Shown here piece after piece: positions 34,113-44,066 of a stretch of DNA of 64,000 nt. The stretch is from Rhodospirillaceae bacterium (GTDB lineage Bacteria; Pseudomonadota; Alphaproteobacteria; Reyranellales; Reyranellaceae). The notes beneath the pieces were generated by a model. The model was not told where the DNA came from. It was given only the letters and a program-made list of their open reading frames with translations, and searched no databases. The position numbers and the translations under genes were made by a program. Each line of letters opens with the position of its first letter. Positions within the stretch are counted from its first letter, which is position 1. The stretch is taken from positions 1-64,000 of the forward strand of contig WOUR01000005.1 of assembly GCA_009772935.1 (NCBI GenBank). Direction: 5' to 3'.

Positions 34113-35006
34113 ATGCGCGGCCTGAACCTCGATCACGTCAATGCCTTCACCGAGGTCGTGCGGCTGGGCTCCTTTTCGGCAGCGGCCTCCCAGCTCAACC
34201 TGACCCAGCCCGCGATCAGCCAGCAGATCGGGCAACTCGAGAAGCGGCTGGGCGTGCGGTTGCTGGAACGGATGGGGCGTCGCGCGATGCCGACGGCGGC
34301 CGGCAACGAACTGCTCGACCATGCGGCCCGGATCGACGGCGCCGTGGCGTCGCTGCTCGAGGCGCTGGCACGGTTCGGGAACGGCGAAGTCGGACGGGTG
34401 CGTCTGGGTACCGGCGCCACCGCCGCGATCTTCCGCCTGCCGCCGCTGCTGCGCGCACTGCGGCAGCGTATGCCGGAGCTGGAGATCACCATCGCCACTG
34501 GAAACACGCCCGACATCGTTAAGGGCGTACAGGACAATGCGCTGGATATCGGACTGGTGACCTTGCCCGCGAGCGGCCGGGGGCTCGAGGTGACGCCCTT
34601 GTTCGACGACGAGTTCGTGGCGGTGACGGCGCGTGATGGCGTAGAACTGCCGCGCCGGGTCACGCCCGCGGTGATGGCGCGCCTGCCGGTGATCATGTTC
34701 GAGCCCGGCGGTCACACACGCCTGGTGGCAGATCAGTGGTTCTTCCAGGAAGGCGTCGAGCTCAAGCCCAAGATGGCGCTGGGCAGCGTCGAGGCGATCA
34801 GGCGGCTGGTGGAGGCGGGATTGGGCTGCGCCATCCTGCCGGCCGTTGCCGTGCGCGAGGCGCCCGACCGAGCCAACCTGGTCGTGCGGCCGCTGTCACC
34901 GCGCCTGTACCGCAGGCTCGCGATCGTGATCCGCCGCGACAAGGTCCTGGACCTCGGCTTGCGGGAGACGATCCGCGCGCTGCAGGCACTGGCTAAAGCG
35001 CCTTGA
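34113..35006 (+). CDS. LysR family transcriptional regulator
   Basis: A 297-residue activator-type protein. The N-terminal winged helix is plain: LDHVNAFTEVVRLGSFSAAA, then LNLTQPAISQQIGQLEKRLG and LLERMGRRAMPTAAG. The effector domain (about 90-290) has the two-lobed periplasmic-binding fold. ATG 34113 with GAGAGAG upstream is preferred over the in-frame start at 34041, which would cover the palindromic operator. It faces the DUF1127-GNAT gene, the likely target, and its 3' end overlaps the bcp stop by 14 bases. Confidence 0.9.
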   Translation: MRGLNLDHVNAFTEVVRLGSFSAAASQLNLTQPAISQQIGQLEKRLGVRLLERMGRRAMPTAAGNELLDHAARIDGAVASLLEALARFGNGEVGRVRLGTGATAAIFRLPPLLRALRQRMPELEITIATGNTPDIVKGVQDNALDIGLVTLPASGRGLEVTPLFDDEFVAVTARDGVELPRRVTPAVMARLPVIMFEPGGHTRLVADQWFFQEGVELKPKMALGSVEAIRRLVEAGLGCAILPAVAVREAPDRANLVVRPLSPRLYRRLAIVIRRDKVLDLGLRETIRALQALAKAP

Positions 35007-35457
35007 GTGCTTCCTGGACTTCTTCCACGTGGCCGGCGACCTTGACCTTGCGCCAGATCTTCCGGACCACGCCGTCGCCATCGATCAGGAAGGTGGCGCG
35101 ATCGATGCCCATGTACTTGCGGCCGTAGAGGCTTTTCTCGATCCAGGTCTCGTACTTCTCGCAGACCTTGCCGTCCTCGTCGGAGACGAGCGGGAAGTTG
35201 AGCTCGTACTTCGCCTTGAACTTGTCGTGGCGGGCGACGCTGTCCTTGGAGACGCCCACCACCTGGGCCTTGAGTTTCTTGAAGGCCGCCGCCGCGTCGC
35301 GAAAGCCGCAGGCCTCGGTCGTACAACCGGGCGTGTCGTCCTTGGGATAGAAATAGAGGACCACCGGCTGGCCGCGCAGGTCCGATAGTTTGAGCTTGCC
35401 GCCGCCATCGGTGGTGGCGGTGAAATCCGGGGCCTTCTTGCCTTCGACGACGCTCAT
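34993..35457 (-). CDS. bcp: Thioredoxin-dependent thiol peroxidase (Bcp/PrxQ)
   Basis: A 154-residue peroxiredoxin that reduces hydrogen and organic peroxides with thioredoxin. The motif DTPGCTTEACGFRD gives the peroxidatic C45 and the nearby resolving C50, the atypical two-Cys PrxQ arrangement. VVLYFYPKD before and a conserved Arg in IDRATFLID after fit the active site. ATG 35457 follows GAGGAGCAGGAA and overlaps the stop of glnE (ATGA), so the gene is coupled to glnE and shares its transcript. Confidence 0.93.
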   Translation of the reverse strand: MSVVEGKKAPDFTATTDGGGKLKLSDLRGQPVVLYFYPKDDTPGCTTEACGFRDAAAAFKKLKAQVVGVSKDSVARHDKFKAKYELNFPLVSDEDGKVCEKYETWIEKSLYGRKYMGIDRATFLIDGDGVVRKIWRKVKVAGHVEEVQEALKAL

Positions 35458-38396
35458 TTCCTGCTCCTCGGTTGCCAGCCTGCAGCCAGGGCCGGCGCCT
35501 CCACGATCCGCTCGTATATAGCACGGACGTTCTTCGATTCGGCTTGGATCCGCGTGCGCAGGTCGGCGAGATTGGTCGCGCCTTCGGTGGCCGCGATCAG
35601 ACGCTGCTGGCCTTCCGGCGCCTTGGTCTCGTCGAACGACGCCTCGTCGCCATTGAGGGTGAGCCGCAGCAGGCTCTGGACGTCCGACAGCAGCGTCCGC
35701 GCGGCGCGTAGAGTGTCGGCATCCGCCGGATCGATCAGCCCGGCCGCCGCCATGCGCTGCAGCATCTCGGACGGATGAGGGTGGAGGACGCCGGGGTGTT
35801 CGCAGGCGTGCCGGAGCGCGAGGTATTGGGCCACGAAGTCGACGTCGAACAGCCCGCCGGGCAGGTGCTTGAAGTCCCAGAGGCTCTTGGCCGGCGCATG
35901 CTGGGCGATACGGTCGCGCATGTCGGCGACGTCGCGGACCAGTGTATCCGGATCTCGTGCGCGGCAGAGCGTGTTCCTCACGATGTCGGTCAGGCGATCG
36001 ACCAGCGCCTGCGGGCCGTGAATGACGCGCATCCGCGTCAGCGCCATATGCTCCCACGTCCATGAGGACTGGGCATGATAGGTCTCGAAGCCCTCCAGCG
36101 AGTTGGCGAGCGGGCCGGAGCGGCCGGACGGCCGCAGGCGCATGTCGACCTCGTAGAGCGCGCCCTCGTTGGTGTGCGCGGTCAGCGCCGTCACCATCTT
36201 CTGGCTGAGGCGCGTGTAGTACTGGATGGGCGACAGCGGCTTCGGACCGTCGGAGGCCTCCATGCCGGCCGGAATGTCGTAGACGAAGATCAAATCGAGA
36301 TCGGAGGTGGCCGACATCTCGCGGCTGCCGAGCTTGCCCAGCCCCAGCACCGCGAGCCGCTGACCCTGGAATCCGCCATGGCTCTCAGCGAAGCGCCGTT
36401 CGACGCGGTCGCACAGGGCGGAGATGGTGGCGGCGGCGATATCCGAATAGGCGAGCCCGGCCTGGGCGGGCGTCACGATGCGCTTGAGCTGCTGGACGCC
36501 TACCTGGAATCGGCGGTCGTTGGCCCAGCGACGCGCCAGGTCGAGAATGTCCTGCTCATGGTCGACGCGGGCGAGCGTCGCGGAAAGGTCCGCCGTCATC
36601 TCCCCGACCGGCGGAAGAGGGCGATAGAAGTCGGGCGACAGTACCGAGTCGAGGAGCAAGGTGCGACGTGCGAGGTGGGCGGCGAGGCCCGGCGCGCTGC
36701 CCATGATCGTGGCCAGCAACTCGAGCAGGGCGGGGTTGGCCTTGAACAGCGAGAAGAGCTGCACTCCCGCCGGGAGGTTGCCGAGGAAAAGGTCGAAGTT
36801 CAGCAGCGCCTGGTCGGGCGCGGCCGTGCCCCCGAGCTCCTTGAGCAGGCCGGGCATCAGTTCTGTGAGAAGTTCGCGGGCGCGCGCCGTCGCCGTCGAA
36901 CGGTAGCGGCCGTGGTGCCAACGGCGAACGATGCCGGCGGCGGCCGAGGGATCGAGAAAACCGAGCGACTTCAGGGTTTCCAAGGTGCCGGGATCGTCGT
37001 CGGTGCCGGTGAAGACCAGGTTGCCGCCGGGGCCGGCAAGGCTAGGCGCTTCCTCGAAGAGATTGGCGTAGTGGCCCTCGACGAGGCGCAGGGTCTCCAG
37101 CAGGGCCGCCTGGAATGCCTGCGAAGTGTCGTAGCCCAGAAAGGTCGCGACGGCGGCAACGCCCGCCTCGTCGGCCGGTATCGAGTGGGTCTGGCGGTCG
37201 TCGATCATCTGCAGGCGATGCTCGACGCGGCGCAGGAAGCCGTAGGCCTCGATCAGCTCGTCGGCAGCCTTGCCGGTGATGTGACCTGCAGCCGCGAGCG
37301 CCCGCAACGTTGGGCAGGTGGCGCGCAGCCTGAGGGAAGGGTTGCGACCGCCGAAGATAAGCTGCTGGGTCTGGGCAAAGAACTCGATCTCGCGGATCCC
37401 GCCGCGGCCAAGCTTCACGTTGTGGCCCATGACTTTCACCGTGCCGCCGCCGCGATGGGCATCGATCTGCCGCTTGATCGAATGGATGTCGTGGATCGCC
37501 GCGAAATCGAGATGTTTCCGCCAGATGTAGGGCGTCATGTCGCTGAGGAAGGCCGCGCCCACGGCTTCGTTGCCGGCCACGGGGTGCGCTTTTATCATGG
37601 CGGCGCGTTCCCAGTTCTGCCCGACGCTCTCGTAGTAGAGCTCGGCCGCCTGGACCGACATGGCGAGCGGCGTGGAGCCCGGATCGGGGCGGAGTCGCAG
37701 ATCGGTGCGGAAGATGTAGCCGTCGGCTGACGCCTCGGACATGAGCTGCACCAGCAAGCGTGCCGCGCGCACGAAATGGCGCGACGACTGCTCGTTTCCA
37801 GCCAGCGCGGGGGCGTCGCGGTCGTAGAAGAGGATCAGGTCGATGTCGCTCGAATAGTTGAGCTCTCCGGCCCCCAGCTTGCCCATGCCGAGGACCGTGA
37901 AAGCCGCGGCGTCCGGGTTGCCGCCGAGCGCGAGCTGTCCGTCGCGCTCGAGTTGGAGGAGGATCGAGTCGGTCAGGGCGCAAAGGCAACCCGAGGCGAA
38001 ATCGCTGAGCTCGCCGGTGATGCGGTCGAGCGGCCACGCACCGGCGATGTCGGCGACGGCGACGGCAAGCGCCACGCGGCGCTTCAGGCGGCGGAGCCGG
38101 GAGGCGATCTCGGCCGGCAGGGCGCCTGCGGCGGCTTCGCGTCGCACGGCGGCCAGTTCGGCCAGCAGGCCGGCAGCTACGGCGTCCGGTCCATGACGCC
38201 ATAGATCGGTCATAAAACCCGGGCTCTGTAGCGCGGTTTCCGTCAGGTAGGGACTGTTGCCGAACAGCGCGTCGAGCAACGCGGTGGCCGCGGGATCGTC
38301 AGGCCGCGCGGCGCGCTCATCCCAGCGTGCCCAAGCCACGGCTTGCCGCTCCGGGGCGTGCGGACGTGGTAGGCGGGCGGTCGAAAGCCAAGACAT
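35454..38396 (-). CDS. glnE: Bifunctional glutamine synthetase adenylyltransferase/deadenylase
   Basis: Controls glutamine synthetase by adding or removing AMP in response to PII proteins. The 980-residue protein has two nucleotidyltransferase domains: GMGKLGAGELNYSSDIDLIL near residue 170 (deadenylylase half) and VLGLGKLGSREMSATSDLDLIF near residue 690 (adenylylase half), each with the G-x-D-x-D metal pair, plus HD-like helical linkers. Length matches the family. ATG 38396 is used. The order glnE-bcp with a four-base overlap occurs in other Alphaproteobacteria. The promoter lies in the 85-base gap to the AsmA-like gene. Confidence 0.95.
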   Translation of the reverse strand: MSWLSTARLPRPHAPERQAVAWARWDERAARPDDPAATALLDALFGNSPYLTETALQSPGFMTDLWRHGPDAVAAGLLAELAAVRREAAAGALPAEIASRLRRLKRRVALAVAVADIAGAWPLDRITGELSDFASGCLCALTDSILLQLERDGQLALGGNPDAAAFTVLGMGKLGAGELNYSSDIDLILFYDRDAPALAGNEQSSRHFVRAARLLVQLMSEASADGYIFRTDLRLRPDPGSTPLAMSVQAAELYYESVGQNWERAAMIKAHPVAGNEAVGAAFLSDMTPYIWRKHLDFAAIHDIHSIKRQIDAHRGGGTVKVMGHNVKLGRGGIREIEFFAQTQQLIFGGRNPSLRLRATCPTLRALAAAGHITGKAADELIEAYGFLRRVEHRLQMIDDRQTHSIPADEAGVAAVATFLGYDTSQAFQAALLETLRLVEGHYANLFEEAPSLAGPGGNLVFTGTDDDPGTLETLKSLGFLDPSAAAGIVRRWHHGRYRSTATARARELLTELMPGLLKELGGTAAPDQALLNFDLFLGNLPAGVQLFSLFKANPALLELLATIMGSAPGLAAHLARRTLLLDSVLSPDFYRPLPPVGEMTADLSATLARVDHEQDILDLARRWANDRRFQVGVQQLKRIVTPAQAGLAYSDIAAATISALCDRVERRFAESHGGFQGQRLAVLGLGKLGSREMSATSDLDLIFVYDIPAGMEASDGPKPLSPIQYYTRLSQKMVTALTAHTNEGALYEVDMRLRPSGRSGPLANSLEGFETYHAQSSWTWEHMALTRMRVIHGPQALVDRLTDIVRNTLCRARDPDTLVRDVADMRDRIAQHAPAKSLWDFKHLPGGLFDVDFVAQYLALRHACEHPGVLHPHPSEMLQRMAAAGLIDPADADTLRAARTLLSDVQSLLRLTLNGDEASFDETKAPEGQQRLIAATEGATNLADLRTRIQAESKNVRAIYERIVEAPALAAGWQPRSRK

Positions 38397-38425
38397 TCAA
38401 TGTGTCGACGGGTAAATTCTCATGT

Positions 38426-38457
38426 GCGGCGGCACGCTTGCCCAAGCGTGCCGCCGC
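38426..38457. repeat. Perfect 15-bp inverted repeat between glnE and the AsmA-like gene
   Basis: Arms GCGGCGGCACGCTTG and CAAGCGTGCCGCCGC flank two bases (CC). It lies 29 bases from the glnE start and 24 bases before the chosen start of the AsmA-like gene. No T tract follows on either strand and it stands in a divergent promoter gap, so it is not an ordinary terminator of these genes. It could fold in the leader of either mRNA or bind a dimeric protein. Confidence 0.7.
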
Positions 38458-38481
38458 CGTCAAGGAACGGAAGAGTCGAGT

Positions 38482-41400
38482 TTGGTCAAGCGGACCTGCC
38501 GGGTAGTTCTTCGCATTGCGGTCGGTCTGGTGCTCACCATGACCGCGCTGGTGGTCGTCGCGGCGCTGCGGCTCATGGGCGGCCCCGTCGATCTCGACTT
38601 CATCAAGCCGCGTATCGCCCGGCTGATCGACGCACCGGGCAACGAAATCCATCCAGACTTCGACCGGATATCCTTCGAGTGGAGCGGCATTAGCCACCCG
38701 ATCAGGCTGGCGTTCACGGGACTGCGATTCACGAACGGGCAGGGGCAGGTCATTGCCACCGCCCCCGAGGCAGCCCTTACATTCGAACCTCGGTCGGTAG
38801 TCCAGGGCATGCTCCTGCCGACTTCGATCGCGATCATCCGGCCCGTCATCGAGGCCGACGTCGCCCGCGAGGATGGAGCCTTCCAGCGAATCTTCACGTC
38901 ACCGGAGGGTGGCGCGCAAGGAGAGGCGATATCGATCCTGGTCGACCAGCTCCTGGCGGAGCCCAACTACAAATCGCTGATCGGCCAGCTCGATTCGGTG
39001 GTGATCGAGCGGGCCGACGTCACCATCCGGGATCTGAAAACGGGGCTGAGCTGGAATGCGCCGGACGCCAGCGCAAAGCTGCGGCGCGACGCTGCCGGCG
39101 TCTCCATCACCGCCGACGCACGGTTCGTGGGTCACGGCGATCCGGTCGACCTCTCGCTCTCCGGCGTCTACACCCGCGATCGCAGCCGCATCTCGCTCGA
39201 GGCGAAGGTCTCGGGATTCAAGCCGTGGATATTCGCCGATCTCTCTTCCGATCTCGCCATTCTCCGCGGTGTCGATCTGGCCCTGTCGGGACGCCTGCAG
39301 ATCGAGGGGACCGGCACGGGCGAGATCAAGACGGTGGCCGTGGATATCAGTGGCGCCAACGGCTGCGTGACCCTGCCGGGCATCCTGCCGGTGGCGCATC
39401 GGGTACGCTCGATGGATGCGCGATTTAGCATCGACAATGTGGCGCACACCTCGAAGATCGAGCGCGCCGACTTCGATTTCGGTGCGGCGAGGGTGGTCGT
39501 CACCGGCGCCGGTCGCCGCGCCGCAGACACGCGCCACTTCGCCGGTCGTGCCGAGATTCGCCGGATCCCGGTCGACAGACTGGCTGACTACTGGCCGCTG
39601 GAATTCGCCGAAGGCGGCCGACGGTGGGCGATCACCAACGTCACGGCCGGCACTGTCGACCTCGCCGCCGAGTTCGCGGCGAGCGCGCCCGTCGACCACA
39701 TTGCCGACATCAGGATGGACCGCATGGCGGCCTTTCTCGACTATGGCGGCCTGACCGTCCGCTACATGCCGCACATGCCGGAAATGCAGGACGTCTCTGG
39801 GAAGGCCCGCTACGAGAATGGAAATCTGCACTTCGACATTGCGCGCGGCGGCGCGGTCAACCTCAAGGTGACCGACGGCACGATCGACCTTACGGGGCTC
39901 GACAAGCCGGCACCGCAGATGGCGGCGATCCGCCTGCCGATCACCGGCTCGGCACAGGACGTCATGCGCTTCCTCGCGCGGCCGCGGCTCGGGCTGCCCA
40001 AGGAAACGCTCTACGACCATCGTCGCCTGGGCGGCCAGGTCGCGGTCGACGTGTCGCTGAGCTTCCCACTGATCGATTCTCTGACCGTCGCCGAGATCGA
40101 CGTTGCGGCCGATGCGCAGCTCACTGCGTTTTCGCTGAAGGACGTATTGGGTGATGTCGATCTCACCGATGCGACGGCGCGGGTGAAGTATGGCAATTCC
40201 GAACTGAGTGTCGTGGGCCAGGGCAAACTCGACGGCAGCGCCGTCGACGTCACTTGGCGCGAGATGTTCGCGGCGAAGGCGCCGTTCCGACGGCGATACG
40301 ACGTGAAAGGGATGGTGCCTGCGAGCCTCGTCGAGAGGGCTGGATTCCCCTCGATCGAACCCTATGTCGTGGGCCCCATCGGCACGACCCTGCACTATCA
40401 GGTCGCGACCAACGGGACCGGCGAGGTCGGCGGCCGTTTCGACCTGAAGGCCGCGAAGCTGTCGGTGGTGCCTCTGGCCTGGAGCAAGGAGGCAGGCACG
40501 GAGGCGCTCGCGACCATGACACTGAAACTCGCCACCGGCGGCAGGATCGCGACGGCCGATTTCGAGGGGCGCGGCGGCGGATTGCAGGCCAAGGGACAGG
40601 TGCGATTCGGCGGCGACAGCAGCGTGCAGCAGATCAGCCTGCAGCAGGTCAAGCTCGGCCAGACCGACATTGCGGTCGACTGGCGGCGGCATGCGGGCGG
40701 CGTCGATATCGCGATCAAGGGGCAGGCGCTGGAGCTGCAGCGTGTGCGCGACATGGTGCACAAACGCAACCAGGTCGCGGCCCGCGAGCCGAAGGGCGTG
40801 GCCTCGGTATCGCGCACCAGCACCAAGGCCCAGATCCAGCTGCAGAACGTCATCGTGAAGAGAGGGTCTCTCGGTTATCTCAACGGTCGTCTCGAACTCA
40901 TTGGCGACAGGGTAGCCTCGGCCGACCTCACGATGGGCGGCGGCAAGGGCACGACCTTTCGGGTAACGCCGGTCGCCCAGGGCCGCACGCTGTTCTTCTA
41001 CGTCGCCGACTTCGGCCAGCTGCTCACCGAAGCCGGCTGGATCGATGGCCTGGTCGGCGGCTATCTGCACATCGAAGGGAAGTTCAACGACACCTGGGCA
41101 GATCCGCCGCTCGAGGGCACGCTCAAGATGGGGCCTTTTCGGCTCCAGAAGATGACGCCTCGCCGCGACATCGGGACGCTCAATTCGGCGATCGACGGAT
41201 TGAACAGTGCAGGCAATGCGCTGCAGCAGTTCGACAGCATGACCGCCGACCTGACCAAGGCGGGAGATCTCATACGGATCCGCAATGGTCGCACCAGCGG
41301 ACAGTCAATCGGGCTGACGACGCAGGGGGTCATTGATCTTGGCAACGACACCGCGCGGCTGAACGGCATCGTCGTGCCGGCCTTCGCACTGAACAATCTG

Positions 41401-41631
41401 CTGTCGAACGTACCGCTGCTCGGGCCGCTTCTGACCGGTGGCAAGGACGGCGGGATGTTCGCCGTCTCCTACCAGCTCCACGGTCCGTTCGACGACCTGA
41501 AGACCGACGTCAACATGATGTCGGCGATGGCGCCGGGGGCTCTTCGGGAGTTCTTCAGTTCACCGCCCAAGGCCGGCACGGAGGCCCCTGGTCAGCCCAT
41601 CGGCTCGCCGGAGATGCAGCGCTCGCCCTGA
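38482..41631 (+). CDS. AsmA/YhdP-like large membrane-anchored protein
   Basis: A 1049-residue envelope protein with one N-terminal membrane helix (about residues 8-30, VVLRIAVGLVLTMTALVVV) and a very long periplasmic beta-rich part. The central DUF3971-type region and a C-terminal AsmA_2-type domain (GLTTQGVIDLGNDTARLNG, VPLLGPLLTGGKDGG) match YhdP/TamB-like proteins thought to move phospholipid between membranes. Start: TTG 38482, after GGAACGGAAGAG; ATG 38422 is in frame but would place the inverted repeat within the coding region. It is divergent from glnE and convergent with tyrS. Confidence 0.85.
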   Translation: MVKRTCRVVLRIAVGLVLTMTALVVVAALRLMGGPVDLDFIKPRIARLIDAPGNEIHPDFDRISFEWSGISHPIRLAFTGLRFTNGQGQVIATAPEAALTFEPRSVVQGMLLPTSIAIIRPVIEADVAREDGAFQRIFTSPEGGAQGEAISILVDQLLAEPNYKSLIGQLDSVVIERADVTIRDLKTGLSWNAPDASAKLRRDAAGVSITADARFVGHGDPVDLSLSGVYTRDRSRISLEAKVSGFKPWIFADLSSDLAILRGVDLALSGRLQIEGTGTGEIKTVAVDISGANGCVTLPGILPVAHRVRSMDARFSIDNVAHTSKIERADFDFGAARVVVTGAGRRAADTRHFAGRAEIRRIPVDRLADYWPLEFAEGGRRWAITNVTAGTVDLAAEFAASAPVDHIADIRMDRMAAFLDYGGLTVRYMPHMPEMQDVSGKARYENGNLHFDIARGGAVNLKVTDGTIDLTGLDKPAPQMAAIRLPITGSAQDVMRFLARPRLGLPKETLYDHRRLGGQVAVDVSLSFPLIDSLTVAEIDVAADAQLTAFSLKDVLGDVDLTDATARVKYGNSELSVVGQGKLDGSAVDVTWREMFAAKAPFRRRYDVKGMVPASLVERAGFPSIEPYVVGPIGTTLHYQVATNGTGEVGGRFDLKAAKLSVVPLAWSKEAGTEALATMTLKLATGGRIATADFEGRGGGLQAKGQVRFGGDSSVQQISLQQVKLGQTDIAVDWRRHAGGVDIAIKGQALELQRVRDMVHKRNQVAAREPKGVASVSRTSTKAQIQLQNVIVKRGSLGYLNGRLELIGDRVASADLTMGGGKGTTFRVTPVAQGRTLFFYVADFGQLLTEAGWIDGLVGGYLHIEGKFNDTWADPPLEGTLKMGPFRLQKMTPRRDIGTLNSAIDGLNSAGNALQQFDSMTADLTKAGDLIRIRNGRTSGQSIGLTTQGVIDLGNDTARLNGIVVPAFALNNLLSNVPLLGPLLTGGKDGGMFAVSYQLHGPFDDLKTDVNMMSAMAPGALREFFSSPPKAGTEAPGQPIGSPEMQRSP

Positions 41632-41637
41632 GCGTCG

Positions 41638-42891
41638 CTAGACGGCGCGCACGAGGACGTGGCGCTTGCGCCCGGCCGAGAGTTTCAGCGTCCCTTCGGC
41701 ATCGAGATCGCTTTCACCAACCGTCGCCGTGTCGTTGGCGATCGGCTTGTCGTTCAGGCGACCGCCGCCGCCCTTGATGAGTTTGCGGGCCTCGTTCCTG
41801 CTTTCGGCGAGCCCGGCCTCGTGCATCAACTCGAACGCGGCAATGCCGGCCTTCAGCTTGGCACGGGGGAGTTCCACTGTCGGCAAAGTATCCGCCTTGG
41901 CCCCATCCTCGAAAGTGCGCCGGGCTGTCTCGGCCGCGCTCTCGGCGGCCTGCTTGCCATGGGCGAGGGTGGTGACTTCCGTGGCCAGGATCTTCTTGGC
42001 TTCGTTGATCTCCTGGCCCTGCAGGCCCGCGAGGCGTGCCACCTCCGACAACGGCAGGTCGGTGAAGAGCTTCAGGAAGCGGCCGACGTCGGCGTCCTCG
42101 GTATTGCGCCAGTACTGCCAGAAATCATACGGCGAGAGACGTTCCGGATTGAGCCATACCGCGCCGGCAGCCGTCTTGCCCATCTTGGCGCCCGAGGCGG
42201 TGGCGAGCAGGGGCGAGGTCAAGGCGAAGAGCTCGGCACCCTGCATGCGACGGCCGAGATCGGCGCCCATGACGATGTTGCCCCACTGGTCCGAGCCGCC
42301 CATCTGGACGATGCAGTTGTGGCGCTTGTTCAGCTCCACGAAATCATAGGACTGCAGGATCATGTAGTTGAACTCGAGGAACGACAGCGGCTGGTCGCGC
42401 TCGAGCCGCAGCCGAACCGAATCCATAGTGAGCATGCGGTTGACTGAGAAATGCCGGCCCACGTCGCGCAGCAGCGGGATGTAGAGAAGGCTATCGAGCC
42501 AGTCGGCGTTGTTGGCCATCACCGCGTCGGTCGCGCCCTCGCCGAAGGTGAGGTAGTTGGAGAAGCTCTTCTTGATGCTCGCCATGTTGGCGTCGATCTG
42601 CGCCGGCGTGAGCAGCTGGCGTGTCTCGTCGCGGCCCGAGGGATCGCCGACCTTGGTGGTGCCGCCGCCCATCAAGGCGATCGGCTTGTGGCCGCTCTGC
42701 TGCCACCAGCGCAGCAGCATGATCTGAAGCAAATGGCCGACATGCAGCGAATCGGCGGTACAGTCGAAGCCGATATAGGCCGTACGGACGCCGCTCGACA
42801 GCAGCTCGTCGAGGCGTGCGGTGTCACTGCACTGATGCACCATGCCACGCTCGTGTACGATGCGCATGAAATCCGACTTGAAACCCGACAT
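41638..42891 (-). CDS. tyrS: Tyrosyl-tRNA synthetase
   Basis: Class I synthetase charging tRNA(Tyr), 417 residues. HVGH at residues 50-53 is the HIGH motif and KMGKT at 236-240 the KMSKS equivalent. [17 protein letters not shown] and [14 protein letters not shown] are typical of bacterial TyrRS. A C-terminal S4 RNA-binding domain ([17 protein letters not shown]) is present. ATG 42891 is chosen where the family begins; an in-frame upstream extension to 43002 overlaps the divergent anmK and is not real. Confidence 0.96.
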   Translation of the reverse strand: MSGFKSDFMRIVHERGMVHQCSDTARLDELLSSGVRTAYIGFDCTADSLHVGHLLQIMLLRWWQQSGHKPIALMGGGTTKVGDPSGRDETRQLLTPAQIDANMASIKKSFSNYLTFGEGATDAVMANNADWLDSLLYIPLLRDVGRHFSVNRMLTMDSVRLRLERDQPLSFLEFNYMILQSYDFVELNKRHNCIVQMGGSDQWGNIVMGADLGRRMQGAELFALTSPLLATASGAKMGKTAAGAVWLNPERLSPYDFWQYWRNTEDADVGRFLKLFTDLPLSEVARLAGLQGQEINEAKKILATEVTTLAHGKQAAESAAETARRTFEDGAKADTLPTVELPRAKLKAGIAAFELMHEAGLAESRNEARKLIKGGGGRLNDKPIANDTATVGESDLDAEGTLKLSAGRKRHVLVRAV

Positions 42892-42958
42892 CTTCCGCTC
42901 GGTCCCGTTGCTTGGCTGATTGTCCCTGAAGGTGCCGGGGGTGTAACACATTCCCCCA

Positions 42959-44041
42959 ATGGCTTCATCTTTCCTGCGGGCCCTTGGCCTGATGAGCGGC
43001 ACCTCTGTGGACGGTGTCGACGTGGCCCTGATCGAGACGGACGGCGAGCGCGTTGCCGCGTTCGGGCCGACCCTGACGATGCCCTATCCGGACGAGGCCC
43101 GTCGCATCATCCGTGCGGCGTTCGGCGCCACGGCGGAGACGGAGGCGACACGAGCGGCCGAACAAATCGTCACGCAGATGCACGTGGCCGCGGTGCGCGC
43201 GTGGGCCGCGAAGACGGGTATCGCGCCCGATACGCTCGATCTCGTGGGCTTTCATGGCCAGACCATCACGCACCAGCCCGGCCGTCGCTTCACCTGGCAG
43301 ATCGGCGATGGCGCCGCGCTCGCGCAGGGGCTGGGCGTGCGTGTCGTCAACGATCTGCGCAGCGACGACGTGGCGGCGGGCGGGCAGGGGGCACCGCTGG
43401 TGCCCATCTATCATGCCGCGCTCGCGGCCGACCTGCCGCGGCCGCTCGCGGTCGTCAACATCGGCGGCGTCGGCAATGTCACCTGGATCGGCGTCGACGG
43501 GGCGTTGCTGGCCTTCGACACGGGCCCGGGCAACGGACCAATTGATGACTGGTGCGCGCGCCGGGCCGGACAGCGTTACGACGAGGACGGTGCATTGGCT
43601 GCGGCAGGGAAGGTCGACCGTCGACGAGTCGAGCGTTTTGCCGAGCATCGCTTTTTCGCGAAGGCGCCGCCCAAGTCGCTCGATCGCGGCGACTTCAACG
43701 ACACCTGGGCCGACGGGCTCAGCGTCGCGGATGGCGCCGCCACGCTGACGCGTGGCACCGCCCGCGCCATCGGGCTCGCGGCCAGGCATTTTCCGGCACC
43801 GGTCTCTCAGTGGGTGATCTGCGGCGGCGGCGCTCGCAATCCGACGCTGCTGCGGGACATCGCCGAGGAAACGGCGGGCACGGTGGTGAGGGCAGAGGAT
43901 CTCGGTTGGGACGGCGATGCGCTCGAAGCGCAGGCCTTCGCCTTCCTTGCGGTACGATCCCTGCGCAGGCTGCCGTTGACGTTTCCCGGGACCACTGGCG
44001 CGCCACGTCCGATGACAGGCGGCCGGCTCTGCGATCCTTGA
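42959..44041 (+). CDS. anmK: Anhydro-N-acetylmuramic acid kinase
   Basis: Recycles cell-wall sugar by opening and phosphorylating 1,6-anhydro-MurNAc to MurNAc-6-phosphate. The 360-residue ASKHA kinase shows [55 protein letters not shown] and [13 protein letters not shown]. Start ATG 42959 is 67 bases from tyrS in a divergent gap and has no clear ribosome site, so a short-leader mRNA is possible. The pair tyrS-anmK is common in Proteobacteria. A palindromic terminator follows. Confidence 0.95.
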   Translation: MASSFLRALGLMSGTSVDGVDVALIETDGERVAAFGPTLTMPYPDEARRIIRAAFGATAETEATRAAEQIVTQMHVAAVRAWAAKTGIAPDTLDLVGFHGQTITHQPGRRFTWQIGDGAALAQGLGVRVVNDLRSDDVAAGGQGAPLVPIYHAALAADLPRPLAVVNIGGVGNVTWIGVDGALLAFDTGPGNGPIDDWCARRAGQRYDEDGALAAAGKVDRRRVERFAEHRFFAKAPPKSLDRGDFNDTWADGLSVADGAATLTRGTARAIGLAARHFPAPVSQWVICGGGARNPTLLRDIAEETAGTVVRAEDLGWDGDALEAQAFAFLAVRSLRRLPLTFPGTTGAPRPMTGGRLCDP

Positions 44042-44044
44042 TAG

Positions 44045-44066
44045 AGGAGCCCTGATCAGGGCTCCT
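44045..44066. terminator. Bidirectional terminator palindrome between anmK and hydrolase gene
   Basis: A perfect 22-base palindrome (arms AGGAGCCCTGA/TCAGGGCTCCT) lies between two convergent genes and overlaps the hydrolase stop codon. TTGTT follows on +. The 22 bases can form a stable hairpin for transcripts from both sides. Confidence 0.75.

Noticed and set aside
42892..43002. N-terminal extension of tyrS
   Set aside because: Homologous sequence begins at MSGFKSDFM; the extension overlaps the anmK start region.
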